From: Agrobacterium larrymoorei
GTDB lineage: Bacteria; Pseudomonadota; Alphaproteobacteria; Rhizobiales; Rhizobiaceae
Assembly: GCF_030819275.1 (NCBI RefSeq)
Contig: NZ_JAUTBL010000001.1
Coordinates: forward strand, 496,001-560,000
Length of the DNA: 64,000 nt
Direction of reading: 5' to 3'
Made by a program: the position numbers and the translations under genes. Of the stretch, positions 52,100 through 61,238 are shown piece by piece. How positions within the stretch are numbered: position 1 is the first letter of the stretch; each line of letters begins with the position of its first letter. A model generated the notes under the pieces. It was not told where the DNA came from. It made no database searches and saw only the letters and a program-made list of their open reading frames with translations.

Positions 52100-52194
52100 G
52101 TTCCTTTATGCGGCACTCATAACATACCAATAAGCAGGCGAAACTGCCTCGTGCCAGAGCATAGGTTCCTCAAGGAACAGATCGAAGGTTTCTC

Positions 52195-53199
52195 ATGATT
52201 GGCTTTCTCGTGCGGCGTATTGCCGTGCTCATCCCGACATTCATCGGGGTTTCCATTATCGCGTTCCTGTTCATCCGGCTTCTGCCGGGCGATCCGGTGG
52301 CGCTGCTCTCCGGCGAACGCGTCATGTCGCCAGAGCGTCATGCGCAGATCAGCGCGGCTCTCGGTCTCGACCGTCCGCTGGTGATCCAGTATTTCGACTA
52401 TCTGAAGGGCATTCTGACAGGTGATTTCGGCACGTCCATCGTGTCCAAGTCGCCGATCATCGATCAGTTCTTCGCGCTCTTTCCGGCAACCGTCGAACTC
52501 TCCTTCTGCGCCATCATCCTGGCTATCTGCATTGGCATTCCGGCAGGTGTGTTCGCGGCCATCAAGCGCGGCTCGATCTTCGATCAGGGGCTGATGGGCA
52601 TCGCGCTCGTCGGCTATTCCATGCCAATCTTCTGGTGGGGCCTGCTGCTGATCATCCTGTTTTCCGGCATTCTGCAATGGACACCGGTTTCGGGACGCAT
52701 CTCGCTGATGTACTACTTCCCGCCGGTCACTGGCTTCATGCTGATCGACTCGCTGCTGTCTGGGCAGAAGGGGGCATTCACCTCCGCGCTTAGCCATCTG
52801 GCGCTGCCATCGATCGTGCTTGCCACCATTCCACTCGCCGTCATTGCGCGCCAGACGCGTTCGGCCATGCTGGAAGTGCTGTCGGAAGACTATGTGCGTA
52901 CCGCACGCGCCAAGGGCCTTTCTCCCTTCCGGGTGATCGGCATCCATGCGCTGCGCAACGCCATGATCCCGGTCATCACCACCATCGGTCTCCAGGTCGG
53001 CGTCATGCTGGCGGGTGCCATCCTCACCGAAACGATCTTCTCCTGGCCGGGCATCGGCAAGTGGATGGTCGATTCCGTCTTCCGCCGCGATTACCCGGTT
53101 ATCCAGGGCGGCCTGCTGTTGATTGCGGGCATCATCATGGTCGTCAACCTCATCGTTGACCTCCTGTATGGCCTGATCAACCCGCGCATCCGGCACTAA
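52195..53199 (+). CDS. dppB: Dipeptide ABC transporter permease DppB
   Basis: A 334-residue inner-membrane permease with the DppB opening FLVRRIAVLIPTFIGVSIIAF, the LLPGDPV motif, about six membrane helices and the EAA-type loop YVRTARAKGLSPFRVIGIHALRNA slightly past residue 225. Pairs with DppC, encoded 15 bp downstream. The length equals typical DppB. The 145-bp gap from dppA contains the hairpin at 52070. Confidence 0.95.
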   Translation: MIGFLVRRIAVLIPTFIGVSIIAFLFIRLLPGDPVALLSGERVMSPERHAQISAALGLDRPLVIQYFDYLKGILTGDFGTSIVSKSPIIDQFFALFPATVELSFCAIILAICIGIPAGVFAAIKRGSIFDQGLMGIALVGYSMPIFWWGLLLIILFSGILQWTPVSGRISLMYYFPPVTGFMLIDSLLSGQKGAFTSALSHLALPSIVLATIPLAVIARQTRSAMLEVLSEDYVRTARAKGLSPFRVIGIHALRNAMIPVITTIGLQVGVMLAGAILTETIFSWPGIGKWMVDSVFRRDYPVIQGGLLLIAGIIMVVNLIVDLLYGLINPRIRH

Positions 53200-53214
53200 A
53201 GGGAGGACCGTTTC

Positions 53215-54132
53215 ATGGCCGATACCGCTATTACCAAAACCGCAGCACCGGTTTCCTCTGCCGCCATGCGCAAGCAGATGCTCAAGGAATTCTGGTTCTA
53301 TTTCTCCGAGAACAAGGGCGCCGTGATCGGGCTCTATGTGTTCATCGCGCTCGTGATCATCGCCGTCTTCGCACACTTCATCGCGCCGCACTCGCCGTTC
53401 GAGCAGTATCGTGACGCCGTCCTTCTGCCGCCCGCCTGGGTGCAAGGGGGACGCCTGACCTATCTGCTCGGCACCGACCCTGTCGGCCGCGATATCCTGT
53501 CCCGCCTGATCTATGGCGCGCAGTATTCGCTGTTCATCGGCGTCTTCGTCACCACCCTGTCCTTGACCACCGGCGTCGTCATCGGCGTTCTCGCAGGCTA
53601 TTATCGCGGCTGGCTCGATACCGCCATCATGCGTTTGATGGACATCATCCTGGCCTTTCCGTCGCTGCTTCTGGCGCTCGTTCTCGTCGCCATTCTTGGA
53701 CCGGGGCTGACCAACGGCATGATCGCGATTGCGCTCGTTCTTCAGCCGCATTTCGTGCGCCTGACCCGTGCCGCCGTCATGTCGGAGAAATCCAAGGATT
53801 ACGTTACGGCCTCGCGCTTGGCAGGCGCCGGTCCGCTGCGTCTGATGTTCCGCACCATTCTGCCGAACTGCACCGCGCCGCTCATCGTTCAGGCGACGCT
53901 TTCCTTCTCCAACGCCATTCTCGATGCTGCCGCTCTCGGCTTCCTCGGCATGGGCGCGCAGCCGCCCGCACCCGAATGGGGCACCATGCTTGCCGAAGCG
54001 CGTGAATTCATTCTACGCGCATGGTGGGTCGTCACTTTCCCCGGTCTTGCCATCCTCATCACCGTTCTTGCCATCAACCTGATGGGCGACGGTCTGCGTG
54101 ATGCGCTCGACCCGAAACTGAAGAGGTCCTGA
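53215..54132 (+). CDS. dppC: Dipeptide ABC transporter permease DppC
   Basis: A 305-residue permease with the DppC/OppC N-terminal cytoplasmic extension (KQMLKEFWFYFSENKGAVIG), the periplasmic HFIAPHSPFEQY segment, the hallmark LLGTDPVGRDILSRLIYGAQ, and the EAA loop DYVTASRLAGAGPLRLMFRT. The C-terminus GDGLRDALDPKL is standard. Start ATG follows GGGAGGACC. Adjacent to dppD, with only one base between stop and start. Confidence 0.95.
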   Translation: MADTAITKTAAPVSSAAMRKQMLKEFWFYFSENKGAVIGLYVFIALVIIAVFAHFIAPHSPFEQYRDAVLLPPAWVQGGRLTYLLGTDPVGRDILSRLIYGAQYSLFIGVFVTTLSLTTGVVIGVLAGYYRGWLDTAIMRLMDIILAFPSLLLALVLVAILGPGLTNGMIAIALVLQPHFVRLTRAAVMSEKSKDYVTASRLAGAGPLRLMFRTILPNCTAPLIVQATLSFSNAILDAAALGFLGMGAQPPAPEWGTMLAEAREFILRAWWVVTFPGLAILITVLAINLMGDGLRDALDPKLKRS

Positions 54133-54133
54133 T

Positions 54134-55000
54134 ATGGCACTTCTGCAAATCGATAATCTCACCGTCGAGTTCGAAACCGCCAATGGCTGGTTCCGCGCCG
54201 TGGATGGCGTGTCGATCTCGGTCGATCCGGGTGAAGTGCTTGCCATCGTCGGCGAGTCCGGCTCCGGCAAGTCCGTTTCCATGCTGGCCGTCATGGGCCT
54301 GCTGCCGTGGACGGCGCGCATCACCGCCGACCGCATGCTCTTTCAGGGCAAGGATATCCAGAAGCTCAGCGCATCCGATCGCCGCAAGCTGATCGGCAAG
54401 GATGTCGCCATGATCTTCCAGGAGCCGGTTGCAAGCCTCAACCCTTGCTTCACCGTCGGTTTCCAGATCGAGGAAGTTCTGCGCATCCATATGGGTCTGG
54501 ACAAGAAGGCACGGCGCGCCCGTGCCATTGAACTCTTCAAGCTCGTGGGGCTGCCGGACCCGGAAGAACGCCTGAAGCACTTCCCTCATCAGATGTCTGG
54601 CGGCCAGTGCCAGCGCGTGATGATCGCCATCGCGATTGCCTGCAATCCAAAGCTCCTGATCGCCGACGAGCCGACGACCGCGCTCGACGTGACGATCCAG
54701 AAGCAGATCCTCGATCTTATCATGCGCCTGCAGGCAGAAAACGGCATGGGCCTGATCATGATCACCCACGATATGGGCGTGGTGGCGGAAACGGCGGATC
54801 GCGTCGTGGTTCAGTACAAGGGTCGCAAGATGGAGGAGGCCGACGTGCTCACTCTGTTTGAAAACCCGAAGAGCAACTATACCAAGGCACTTCTGGCAGC
54901 GTTGCCGGAGAATGCGACGGGCGATCGCCTGACCACCGTTTCGCAGTTCTTCGACGGTACACCGACGCCAGCCTCGAGCATTGGGGGAGAAACGGCATGA
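54134..55000 (+). CDS. dppD: Dipeptide ABC transporter ATPase DppD
   Basis: A 288-residue ATPase. Walker A GESGSGKS near residue 38, signature [12 protein letters not shown] near 155, Walker [13 protein letters not shown] near 175 and the switch His in ITHDMGVV. It is about 40 residues shorter than E. coli DppD: the C-terminal extension (oligopeptide/dipeptide-specific domain) is mostly replaced by a short, low-complexity tail ([13 protein letters not shown]). It overlaps dppF by 4 bp and should form the NBD heterodimer with it. Confidence 0.94.
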   Translation: MALLQIDNLTVEFETANGWFRAVDGVSISVDPGEVLAIVGESGSGKSVSMLAVMGLLPWTARITADRMLFQGKDIQKLSASDRRKLIGKDVAMIFQEPVASLNPCFTVGFQIEEVLRIHMGLDKKARRARAIELFKLVGLPDPEERLKHFPHQMSGGQCQRVMIAIAIACNPKLLIADEPTTALDVTIQKQILDLIMRLQAENGMGLIMITHDMGVVAETADRVVVQYKGRKMEEADVLTLFENPKSNYTKALLAALPENATGDRLTTVSQFFDGTPTPASSIGGETA

Positions 55001-55842
55001 GCGACAACAAGATCATGCTCGAAATCCGTGACATGAAACGGGATTACCATATCCCCGGCGGATTTCTGAAAAAGAGCAAGACGGTCCATGCCGTCAAGGG
55101 CGTGTCCTTCAAGCTCGAGACCGGCAAGACGCTGGCAATCGTCGGCGAAAGTGGCTGCGGCAAGTCGACGCTTGCCCGCATGCTGACCTTCATCGACGAG
55201 CCGACCTCCGGCGATCTCTTCATCGATGGCGAGAAGATGGACACACGTCCCGGCCACCTGACGCCGGAAATGCGCCAGAAGGTGCAGATCGTGTTCCAGA
55301 ACCCATACGGCTCGCTCAACCCGCGCCAGAAGATCGGCGACGTGCTGGGTGAATCCCTTCTGATCAACACCAACATGTCCGCCGCCGAGCGTCGCGAAAA
55401 GGCAACCGACATGCTGGTGCGCGTCGGTCTCGGCCCTGAGCATTACAACCGCTATCCGCACATGTTCTCCGGTGGTCAGCGCCAGCGTATCGCCATTGCG
55501 CGTGCACTGATGCTCAATCCGAAGCTCCTTGTGCTGGACGAGCCGGTTTCCGCGCTCGACCTTTCGGTCCAGGCCCAGGTGCTGAACTTGCTCGCCGACC
55601 TTCAGGACGAGTTTGGCCTGACCTATGTCTTCATCAGCCATGACCTGTCGGTGGTAAAATATATCGCCGATGAAGTGATGGTGATGTATTTCGGCGAAGC
55701 GGTTGAATACGGCACCCGCGACGAGGTCTTTTCCGACCCGAAGCACAGCTACACCCGCACATTGTTTGCGGCGACGCCAAAATCGGATGTGGAGTCGATC
55801 CGGGCTCGTATGGCCGCCAAGGCGATGGCGAAAGCCGGCTGA
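54997..55842 (+). CDS. dppF: Dipeptide ABC transporter ATPase DppF
   Basis: A 281-residue ATPase with the DppF-type opening MKRDYHIPGGFLKKSKTVHA, Walker A GESGCGKST, signature FSGGQRQRIAIAR, Walker B LLVLDEPVSALD and ISHDLSVV. C-terminus shorter than in E. coli DppF, as for DppD. Last gene of the operon, followed after 15 bp by an intrinsic terminator. Confidence 0.95.
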   Translation: MSDNKIMLEIRDMKRDYHIPGGFLKKSKTVHAVKGVSFKLETGKTLAIVGESGCGKSTLARMLTFIDEPTSGDLFIDGEKMDTRPGHLTPEMRQKVQIVFQNPYGSLNPRQKIGDVLGESLLINTNMSAAERREKATDMLVRVGLGPEHYNRYPHMFSGGQRQRIAIARALMLNPKLLVLDEPVSALDLSVQAQVLNLLADLQDEFGLTYVFISHDLSVVKYIADEVMVMYFGEAVEYGTRDEVFSDPKHSYTRTLFAATPKSDVESIRARMAAKAMAKAG

Positions 55843-55857
55843 TCACACGATCCTGAA

Positions 55858-55881
55858 GCCTCGGAGCAATCCGGGGCTTTT
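55858..55881 (+). terminator. Intrinsic terminator of the dpp operon
   Basis: GCCTCGGA (55858-55865) and TCCGGGGC (55870-55877), GCAA tetraloop, one G-T pair, followed by TTTTCTT. It separates dppF from the convergent methyltransferase gene. Confidence 0.82.
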
Positions 55882-55882
55882 C

Positions 55883-56692
55883 TTATCCCGGCTTGCGCGC
55901 ACAGATAGCGTAGCGGTGCTGAATGCCACGCGCCGCAGCCTTCAGGACATTCCAGTTCTTTGCCTGGCTCTTGTGAACGTCGCGAAGATCGGTGTCGATC
56001 GTCACGTTCTCGAAGCCGGCATCGCGCAGCAGTGCTGCCACTGCCTCGGCACGCGCACCATTGGAAAAATAGACGCGTGAGAGAATGTTGTTATGCGTGC
56101 CCGCCATATCCGGCGGCATGTGCACCGCTTCGGCTTTTAGAAGCCCGCGCCTTTGCAGCCAGTTCGCGAGGTCTTTCAGAAACTTCTCCATGCGGGTGAC
56201 ATTGACGAAATCGCCATCGACGATCAGCACCTGCCCGCCGGGTTTCAAGACCCGCAGCCATTCGCGGAAGGCGGCCTGCGGATCGACCAAGGTCCAGACG
56301 AGATGGCGGTTGATCACCACATCATAGGTCGCGTCCGGCTCCATGGTGTTTTCCGCGTCGCCCATTCGGAAAGTGATCTGCCGGTTTCGGCTCTTCGCCT
56401 TGGCCTTAGCGCGCTCCAGCATGGGTTCTGCCCAGTCGAGACCGGTGACACGGAAGCCAAGATCATCCATCAGATGCGAGATGACGCCCGTGCCGCTGGC
56501 AAGATCCAGCGCCTGCCTCCCCTCACCCCGTCCCAGATGCTTCAACACGAGCCGATGCCAGGCAGCGCGTTCGTCCTCAGAAAAGATTTCATGCCCGGGT
56601 GAAAGATCGAAGGTGGCAGCGCGAGCGGACCAAAAGGCCTTGATCTCATCTCTCAAACCAAAATTGCTTCCATAACCATTTGCGCTGTCCAT
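55883..56692 (-). CDS. Class I SAM-dependent methyltransferase
   Basis: A 269-residue methyltransferase of the Methyltransf_11/25 type. Motif I is ALDLASGTGVIS near residues 63-74, followed by VTGLDWAEPML, motif II DVVINRHLVW near 125, and VLKPGGQVLIVDGDF. It is divergent from the first metal-chelate-binding protein gene, sharing a 110-bp promoter region with a candidate IRO box. The context suggests methylation of a chelator, cofactor or metalloid ligand connected with uptake, but nothing in the sequence identifies the substrate. Confidence 0.88.
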   Translation of the reverse strand: MDSANGYGSNFGLRDEIKAFWSARAATFDLSPGHEIFSEDERAAWHRLVLKHLGRGEGRQALDLASGTGVISHLMDDLGFRVTGLDWAEPMLERAKAKAKSRNRQITFRMGDAENTMEPDATYDVVINRHLVWTLVDPQAAFREWLRVLKPGGQVLIVDGDFVNVTRMEKFLKDLANWLQRRGLLKAEAVHMPPDMAGTHNNILSRVYFSNGARAEAVAALLRDAGFENVTIDTDLRDVHKSQAKNWNVLKAAARGIQHRYAICARKPG

Positions 56693-56743
56693 GCCGGTCG
56701 ACCTTCGCGATTGCAGTTCAGAATTCCTCTAAAAGATAAAACT

Positions 56744-56758
56744 TGACTAATGCAATCA
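56744..56758. promoter_or_regulatory. Candidate IRO box (RirA site) in divergent promoter
   Basis: TGACTAATGCAATCA matches the TGA-N9-TCA pattern of RirA-responsive IRO boxes in Rhizobiaceae. It lies between the divergent methyltransferase and binding-protein genes, and overlaps a possible -35 (TTGACT). The pattern is short, so chance occurrence in 110 bp is possible (a few per cent). Confidence 0.45.
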
Positions 56759-56802
56759 TAAAATCTTAAAGCGCCAAAAGTTTTATTGGAGAGCTATTTT
56801 CA

Positions 56803-57936
56803 ATGCGCATTACGAGCAGATCCGCAGTTCTTGCAATGGGCCTTCTATTGTCGACCGTATGGCCGGCATTTGCTGAAAAAGTGACAGTCAAAGACGTTAC
56901 CGGACGCGATGTCGAGGTCAACGTGCCGGTCAAGCACGTCATTCTCGGCGAAGGCCGCCAAATTTATTTCCTTGCCGCCTTGGATAAGACCAATCCCTTC
57001 GAACACGTTGTTGGTTGGCGCGACGATCTGCCGAAGGCCGATCCGGAAACCTATGCGGCCTATCTCGCAAAGTATCCGGATATCGCCAAGCTGCCGAAGT
57101 TCGGCGGCATGAAGGATGGCACATTCGATATCGAGCAGGCGGTTACGCTGAAGCCCGACGTCATTTTGATGAACGTCGATGCCAAGACCGCAACGGAGGA
57201 AGCCGGCTACATCGAGAAGCTCGGCAAGGTTGGCATCCCGCTCGTCTATGTCGACTTCCGCGAAAAGCCGATGGAAAACACCGAGCCGAGCATGCGCCTC
57301 ATGGGCAAGCTTATGGGCAAGGAAGCGGTCGCGGAAGACTTCATCAAGTTCCGCTCCGACAGCATCAAGCGCGTTACCGACGTTCTCGAAAAGGAAAACC
57401 CGAAGAAGCCCGTCGTCTTTGTCGAGCGCGCTGGCGGCTATTCTGACGATTGCTGCATGTCCTTCGGCAATGAGAATTTCGGCAAGATGGTCGAGATCGC
57501 TGGCGGCATCAACATGGCGAAGGGCATCATTCCCGGCACCTTCGGCACGGTCAATCCCGAGCAGATCATTGCTTCCAATCCAGACCAGATCATCATCACC
57601 GGCGGCAAGTGGGAAGCCTATGTTCCGGGCGGTAAGTGGGTGGGTGTTGGCTATGGTGCAGACCTGAAGGAAGCCCATCGCAAGCTGGAGGCCCTGACGA
57701 AACGCCCGGGCTTTACCGGCGTCAAGGCGGTGGAGAACGGCGATGTGCACGCCATCTGGCACCAGTTCTACAACAACCCCTATCAGTTCGTCGCGATCCA
57801 GGAGATCGCCAAGTGGCTGCATCCCGATCTCTTCAAGGACCTCGATCCTGAAGCGACCTTCAAGGAATTGCATGAGCGTTTCCTGCCGCTCGAATACAAG
57901 CCCGGCTACTTCGTCTCGTTGAAAGACAACACTTAA
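56803..57936 (+). CDS. Metal-chelate ABC transporter binding protein, paralogue 1 (FecB/BtuF type)
   Basis: A 377-residue class III periplasmic binding protein with a signal peptide (SAVLAMGLLLSTVWPAFA, cleavage near 24). The VTVKDVTGRDVEVNVPVKHV opening is typical for siderophore/cobalamin-type receptors. Unusual features are a Cys-Cys pair (217-218 in SDDCCMSFGNENFG), a conserved HxQFY segment (IWHQFYNNPY) and a LHPDLFKDLDPE end. The second protein at 58031 has the same pair at the same positions. Adjacent cysteines in a periplasmic receptor could coordinate a metal or form a vicinal disulfide. A hairpin separates the two genes. Confidence 0.88.
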   Translation: MRITSRSAVLAMGLLLSTVWPAFAEKVTVKDVTGRDVEVNVPVKHVILGEGRQIYFLAALDKTNPFEHVVGWRDDLPKADPETYAAYLAKYPDIAKLPKFGGMKDGTFDIEQAVTLKPDVILMNVDAKTATEEAGYIEKLGKVGIPLVYVDFREKPMENTEPSMRLMGKLMGKEAVAEDFIKFRSDSIKRVTDVLEKENPKKPVVFVERAGGYSDDCCMSFGNENFGKMVEIAGGINMAKGIIPGTFGTVNPEQIIASNPDQIIITGGKWEAYVPGGKWVGVGYGADLKEAHRKLEALTKRPGFTGVKAVENGDVHAIWHQFYNNPYQFVAIQEIAKWLHPDLFKDLDPEATFKELHERFLPLEYKPGYFVSLKDNT

Positions 57937-57977
57937 GATCGAGACCATGATGGCCTTAACGGCCAGAAACGAACAAT

Positions 57978-58002
57978 GCGAGGCGGGCTAGATCCGCCTC
58001 GC
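57978..58002 (+). other. Intercistronic hairpin between the two binding-protein genes
   Basis: GCGAGGCGG (57978-57986) pairs perfectly with CCGCCTCGC (57994-58002), with TGTTTTTA nine bases later. It may act as a partial terminator or stabiliser, giving the first binding protein a higher level than the second and the permease. Confidence 0.65.
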
Positions 58003-58030
58003 CATGCTGTTTTTAAAAGAGGGTCATCCC

Positions 58031-59167
58031 ATGATTTTCAAAACGCTTGGCACGATTGCAACCATCATCCTTGCGACGCTCTCCTCCCCGGCTTTGTCGG
58101 CGCAAATCATCGACGCGGCCGGTCGTACCGTCGAGATGGATCTGCCTGCGAAGCGGGTGATCCTGGGCGAAGCCCGGCAGGTTCATGTTGTCGCGGCCCT
58201 CAAGGGTGACCAGACGTTCGCCACCATCGTCGGTTGGCGCGATGATCTCATCAAGAAGGACCCGGACAGCTACACCGCCTATGTCGAGCGTTTTCCGCAG
58301 ATCAAGGACCTTCCACGCTTCGGCTATCTACCGCAGGGTGAGTTCAGCCTGGAGGCGGCGATTGCACTCTCGCCAGACGTGATCACGCTGAACCTGGAGG
58401 CAGAGCAAAGCGCCAAGGAAAGCGGCTTCGAAGAAAAGGCGGCAGCAGCCGGTATCAAGGTGGTCTATCTCGACTTCCGGCTCGATCCGGAGAAAAACAC
58501 CGAACCCTCCATTCGCGCCCTTGGCCAGATTTTCGGCGCCGAACAGCGGGCCGACGAATTCATGGCCTATCGCCGCGAGCAGATTGCACTCGTTACCGAC
58601 AAGCTGGCAATTGTGAAGGATCTGAAGCGCCCTGGCGTCTTCATAGAGCGCGCACCGGGTATCTCCGGCGAGAACACCTGCTGCCGTACCTTCGGCCCGG
58701 TCAATTTCGGTGCGATGATTGAAGAGGCCGGTGGCCACAATATTGCGTCCGACGTGATCAAGACAACCTTCGGCGATCTCAACCCGGAGCAACTCGTCGT
58801 CGCCGATCCAGCCCACATCATCGTCACAGGTTCGAACTGGGCCGCGGAATCCGACATCAACCAGTTCGTCCCGGTTGGACGCGGCGCGGACATGAAGCTT
58901 TCGCGTGAGCGCCTTGCCAAACTCATGACACGCACGCCCTTTCCCGAATTGAGGGCTGTCAGAGATGGCAATGTGCACGCCGTCTGGCACCAGTTCTACG
59001 GTGCTCCCTATGAATTCGTGCCGATCCAGCAGTTCGCAAAGTGGTTTCATCCCGATCTCTTTGCCGACCTTGATCCAGAAAAGAACTTCGATGACTTCCA
59101 CAAGAGGTTCCTGCCTATCGCATACAAGCCCGGTTACTTCGTCTCTCTCGAAAAAGGCGTAAACTAA
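58031..59167 (+). CDS. Metal-chelate ABC transporter binding protein, paralogue 2 (FecB/BtuF type)
   Basis: A 378-residue paralogue of the protein at 56803, with a signal peptide (TLGTIATIILATLSSPALSA). The shared landmarks are VILGEARQVHVVAAL, VGWRDDLIKKDPDSYTAY, NTEPS, the Cys217-Cys218 pair in ENTCCRTFGPVNFG, VWHQFYGAPYEF and FHPDLFADLDPEKNF. Overall identity looks moderate, so they are diverged duplicates, perhaps with different chelate preferences for one shared permease. The ATG at 58031 follows AGAGGGTC; an ATG at 58004 is less likely. The permease starts 1 bp after the stop. Confidence 0.88.
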   Translation: MIFKTLGTIATIILATLSSPALSAQIIDAAGRTVEMDLPAKRVILGEARQVHVVAALKGDQTFATIVGWRDDLIKKDPDSYTAYVERFPQIKDLPRFGYLPQGEFSLEAAIALSPDVITLNLEAEQSAKESGFEEKAAAAGIKVVYLDFRLDPEKNTEPSIRALGQIFGAEQRADEFMAYRREQIALVTDKLAIVKDLKRPGVFIERAPGISGENTCCRTFGPVNFGAMIEEAGGHNIASDVIKTTFGDLNPEQLVVADPAHIIVTGSNWAAESDINQFVPVGRGADMKLSRERLAKLMTRTPFPELRAVRDGNVHAVWHQFYGAPYEFVPIQQFAKWFHPDLFADLDPEKNFDDFHKRFLPIAYKPGYFVSLEKGVN

Positions 59168-59168
59168 G

Positions 59169-60236
59169 ATGGCTTCCATCAGCGAAATGCCTGTAGCGAC
59201 GACAGGAGGGCATCAATACCGGGCACTTGCCGGTCGCCGTATATTGATCCTCGTCGGTCTTCTTCTGGCCTTGTGCCTCAGCGTTGCGACCGACATGGCG
59301 CTGGGGCCGGCGCGTTACACGCTTTCAGACGTTGTGAGTGCAATCTTCGATCCGGCGGCTGTCGCCAACCAGCTTCGCGTGGTCATCTGGGATATCCGCA
59401 TGCCAATCGCCCTGATGGCGGTCACCGTCGGGGCCTCTCTCTCCGTCGCTGGCGCACAGATGCAGACCATCCTGTCGAACCCGCTTGCCAGCCCCTTCAC
59501 ACTTGGTATCTCGGCAGCGGCAAGTTTCGGCGCAGCCATGGGACTCGTCGGCGGCGTCGCGATCTTTCCAGGCGCCGTGGAATATATGGTTCCAATCAAC
59601 GCTTTCATCATGGCGATGCTGGCTGCTCTCTTCATTCACTTCGCCTCGACGATGCGTGGCGTCAGCGTCGAAACTATTGTGCTTCTCGGCATCGCCTTGG
59701 TCTTCACTTTCAATGCCGCCCTGTCACTGCTGGAATATCTGGCATCAGAACAGGCTTTGGCAGCGGTCGTCTTCTGGACCATGGGGAGCCTCACCAAAGC
59801 GACATGGGCAAAGGTCTATGTCACGGCCGCCATTCTCGTGCTGACGGTGCCGCTCTTCATGAAGAACGCCTGGGCTTTGACGGCGCTCCGGCTTGGCGAT
59901 GACAAGGCAGCCAGCATGGGCGTCAATGTCCGTCGCCTGCGCCTCCAGACCATGCTGACGGTGAGCCTGCTGGCCGCCATTCCGGTGTCCTTCGTCGGCA
60001 CGATCGGCTTCGTCGGTCTGGTCGGTCCGCATATTGCCCGCATGGTGGTGGGCGAGGATCAGCGCTTCTTTCTGCCCGGCTCCGTCATCTGCGGCGCGCT
60101 TCTTCTTTCCGTCACCTCCGTCGTCAGCAAGATGCTGATCCCCGGCGCCGTGCTGCCGATCGGCGTCATCACTGCTCTTGTGGGCGTTCCCTTCTTCTTC
60201 ATCCTGATCTTTTCCAACAGGAGGCGCGCATGGTAG
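59169..60236 (+). CDS. Metal-chelate ABC transporter permease (FecCD/BtuC type)
   Basis: A 355-residue FecCD-family permease with about ten membrane helices. Landmarks are the RMPIALMAVTVGASLSVAGA segment (the RxPR/GAALAxAG-like motif), QTILSNPLASPFTLGISAAA, and IGFVGLVGPHIARM near residue 275. A single permease gene is present, so it presumably forms a homodimer, as BtuC does. The end overlaps the ATPase gene by 7 bp. Confidence 0.94.
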   Translation: MASISEMPVATTGGHQYRALAGRRILILVGLLLALCLSVATDMALGPARYTLSDVVSAIFDPAAVANQLRVVIWDIRMPIALMAVTVGASLSVAGAQMQTILSNPLASPFTLGISAAASFGAAMGLVGGVAIFPGAVEYMVPINAFIMAMLAALFIHFASTMRGVSVETIVLLGIALVFTFNAALSLLEYLASEQALAAVVFWTMGSLTKATWAKVYVTAAILVLTVPLFMKNAWALTALRLGDDKAASMGVNVRRLRLQTMLTVSLLAAIPVSFVGTIGFVGLVGPHIARMVVGEDQRFFLPGSVICGALLLSVTSVVSKMLIPGAVLPIGVITALVGVPFFFILIFSNRRRAW

Positions 60237-60982
60237 CCTTGGCTCTCCAGGATGTCGGCGCGAAGTATGGGCGCACGACGGTTCTTTCCAACGTCAGTAT
60301 GGACATGCTGCGGGCCGGAAGCGTCACGGCCGTCATCGGCCCGAACGCCGCGGGAAAATCCACGCTCTTCAAGCGCATTGCCAGCCTGATTTCCGGGCCA
60401 GGCGTCGTGACGCTATCGCAGATGGAGCAAGGCCCGAAGACGATCTGCTACATGCCCCAGGACACCGGTGCAAATGCAGTGCTTACGGTGTACGAATCCA
60501 TTTTGCTTTCCGCCAAGCAGGGAAGCGGCTGGAAAGTTCACGACGACGAGCTGGCCGAGATCGACGCCATCTTGAAAGCGCTGAATATCGACAACCTGTC
60601 CTTCCGCGGGCTTGGCGAATTGTCGGGCGGCCAGCGTCAGCTTGTCTCTCTCGCGCAGGCCCTGGTACGCAAGCCGGAAGTACTCTTGATGGATGAACCG
60701 ACGTCAGCGCTCGATCTCCACCGCCAGGTCGAAGTGCTGGACTTCATCTCAAGCCTCGCCCGTCGCGAGGGCATGATCGTGCTGATTGCGCTTCACGATC
60801 TGAACCACGCGCTGCGCTATTGCGAAAACACCATCGTGATAGCCGGTGGCCAGATGGTGGTAAGCGGGGCGACTGAAGATGTCATCACGCCCGCTATGCT
60901 GCGCGATATCTATCGCGTCGAGGCGCGCATCGAAACGTGCTCCAAGGGACAGCCCTTCGTTCTGGTGGATGGCACAGCCTGA
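60230..60982 (+). CDS. Metal-chelate ABC transporter ATPase (FepC/BtuD type)
   Basis: A 250-residue ATPase: Walker A GPNAAGKST near 39-47, Q-loop in CYMPQDTGAN, signature LSGGQRQLVSLAQALVRKPE near 130, Walker B VLLMDEPTSALD, and the switch His in IALHDLNHAL. It starts behind CAGGAGGCG, overlapping the permease. This completes a binding-protein x2/permease/ATPase uptake system. A 248-bp gap before the PLP enzyme contains the possible 29-codon frame at 61149. Confidence 0.94.
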   Translation: MVALALQDVGAKYGRTTVLSNVSMDMLRAGSVTAVIGPNAAGKSTLFKRIASLISGPGVVTLSQMEQGPKTICYMPQDTGANAVLTVYESILLSAKQGSGWKVHDDELAEIDAILKALNIDNLSFRGLGELSGGQRQLVSLAQALVRKPEVLLMDEPTSALDLHRQVEVLDFISSLARREGMIVLIALHDLNHALRYCENTIVIAGGQMVVSGATEDVITPAMLRDIYRVEARIETCSKGQPFVLVDGTA

Positions 60983-61148
60983 GGTGATCGCTGTCTCGTG
61001 AGATTTGGGGAGCCCCACGCGCGCGCCCTCAATTTCCGCGCCTTATTGCACCCGTTTGCAGCCAGCCACTTTGCAAAGCCACCGTTCTAAGATAGGACGA
61101 TTCCATGGAACATTCTTCTTCCATATCTTTTCATGGGAGCATGATTTT

Positions 61149-61238
61149 ATGGGAAATGCTATTTTTAAAGAATATTCAAGCACACTGCGTTTGGCGGTAA
61201 ATCTGCTGGAGCAGATGGAGGTCAAGCGCCATGCATGA
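61149..61238 (+). CDS. Possible 29-residue leader/small ORF
   Basis: ATG at 61149 about ten bases after GGGAG opens a 29-codon frame ([20 protein letters not shown] start, basic end VKRHA) whose stop overlaps the start of the PLP-enzyme gene (61231) by 8 bp, an arrangement suited to translational coupling. The peptide is amphipathic. Nothing else supports it, and it may be chance. Confidence 0.3.
   Translation: MGNAIFKEYSSTLRLAVNLLEQMEVKRHA

Noticed and set aside
50445..52130. Long minus-strand open frame (561 codons) antisense to dppA
   Set aside because: Composition is that of a reverse-strand shadow (Val/Leu/Gly/Asp/His-rich from GC codon bias); dppA on the plus strand has full family motifs and a signal peptide.
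52117..53751. Long minus-strand open frame (544 codons) antisense to dppB and dppC
   Set aside because: Asp/Gly/Arg/Gln/His-rich shadow lacking any domain; spans two real genes in the other direction.
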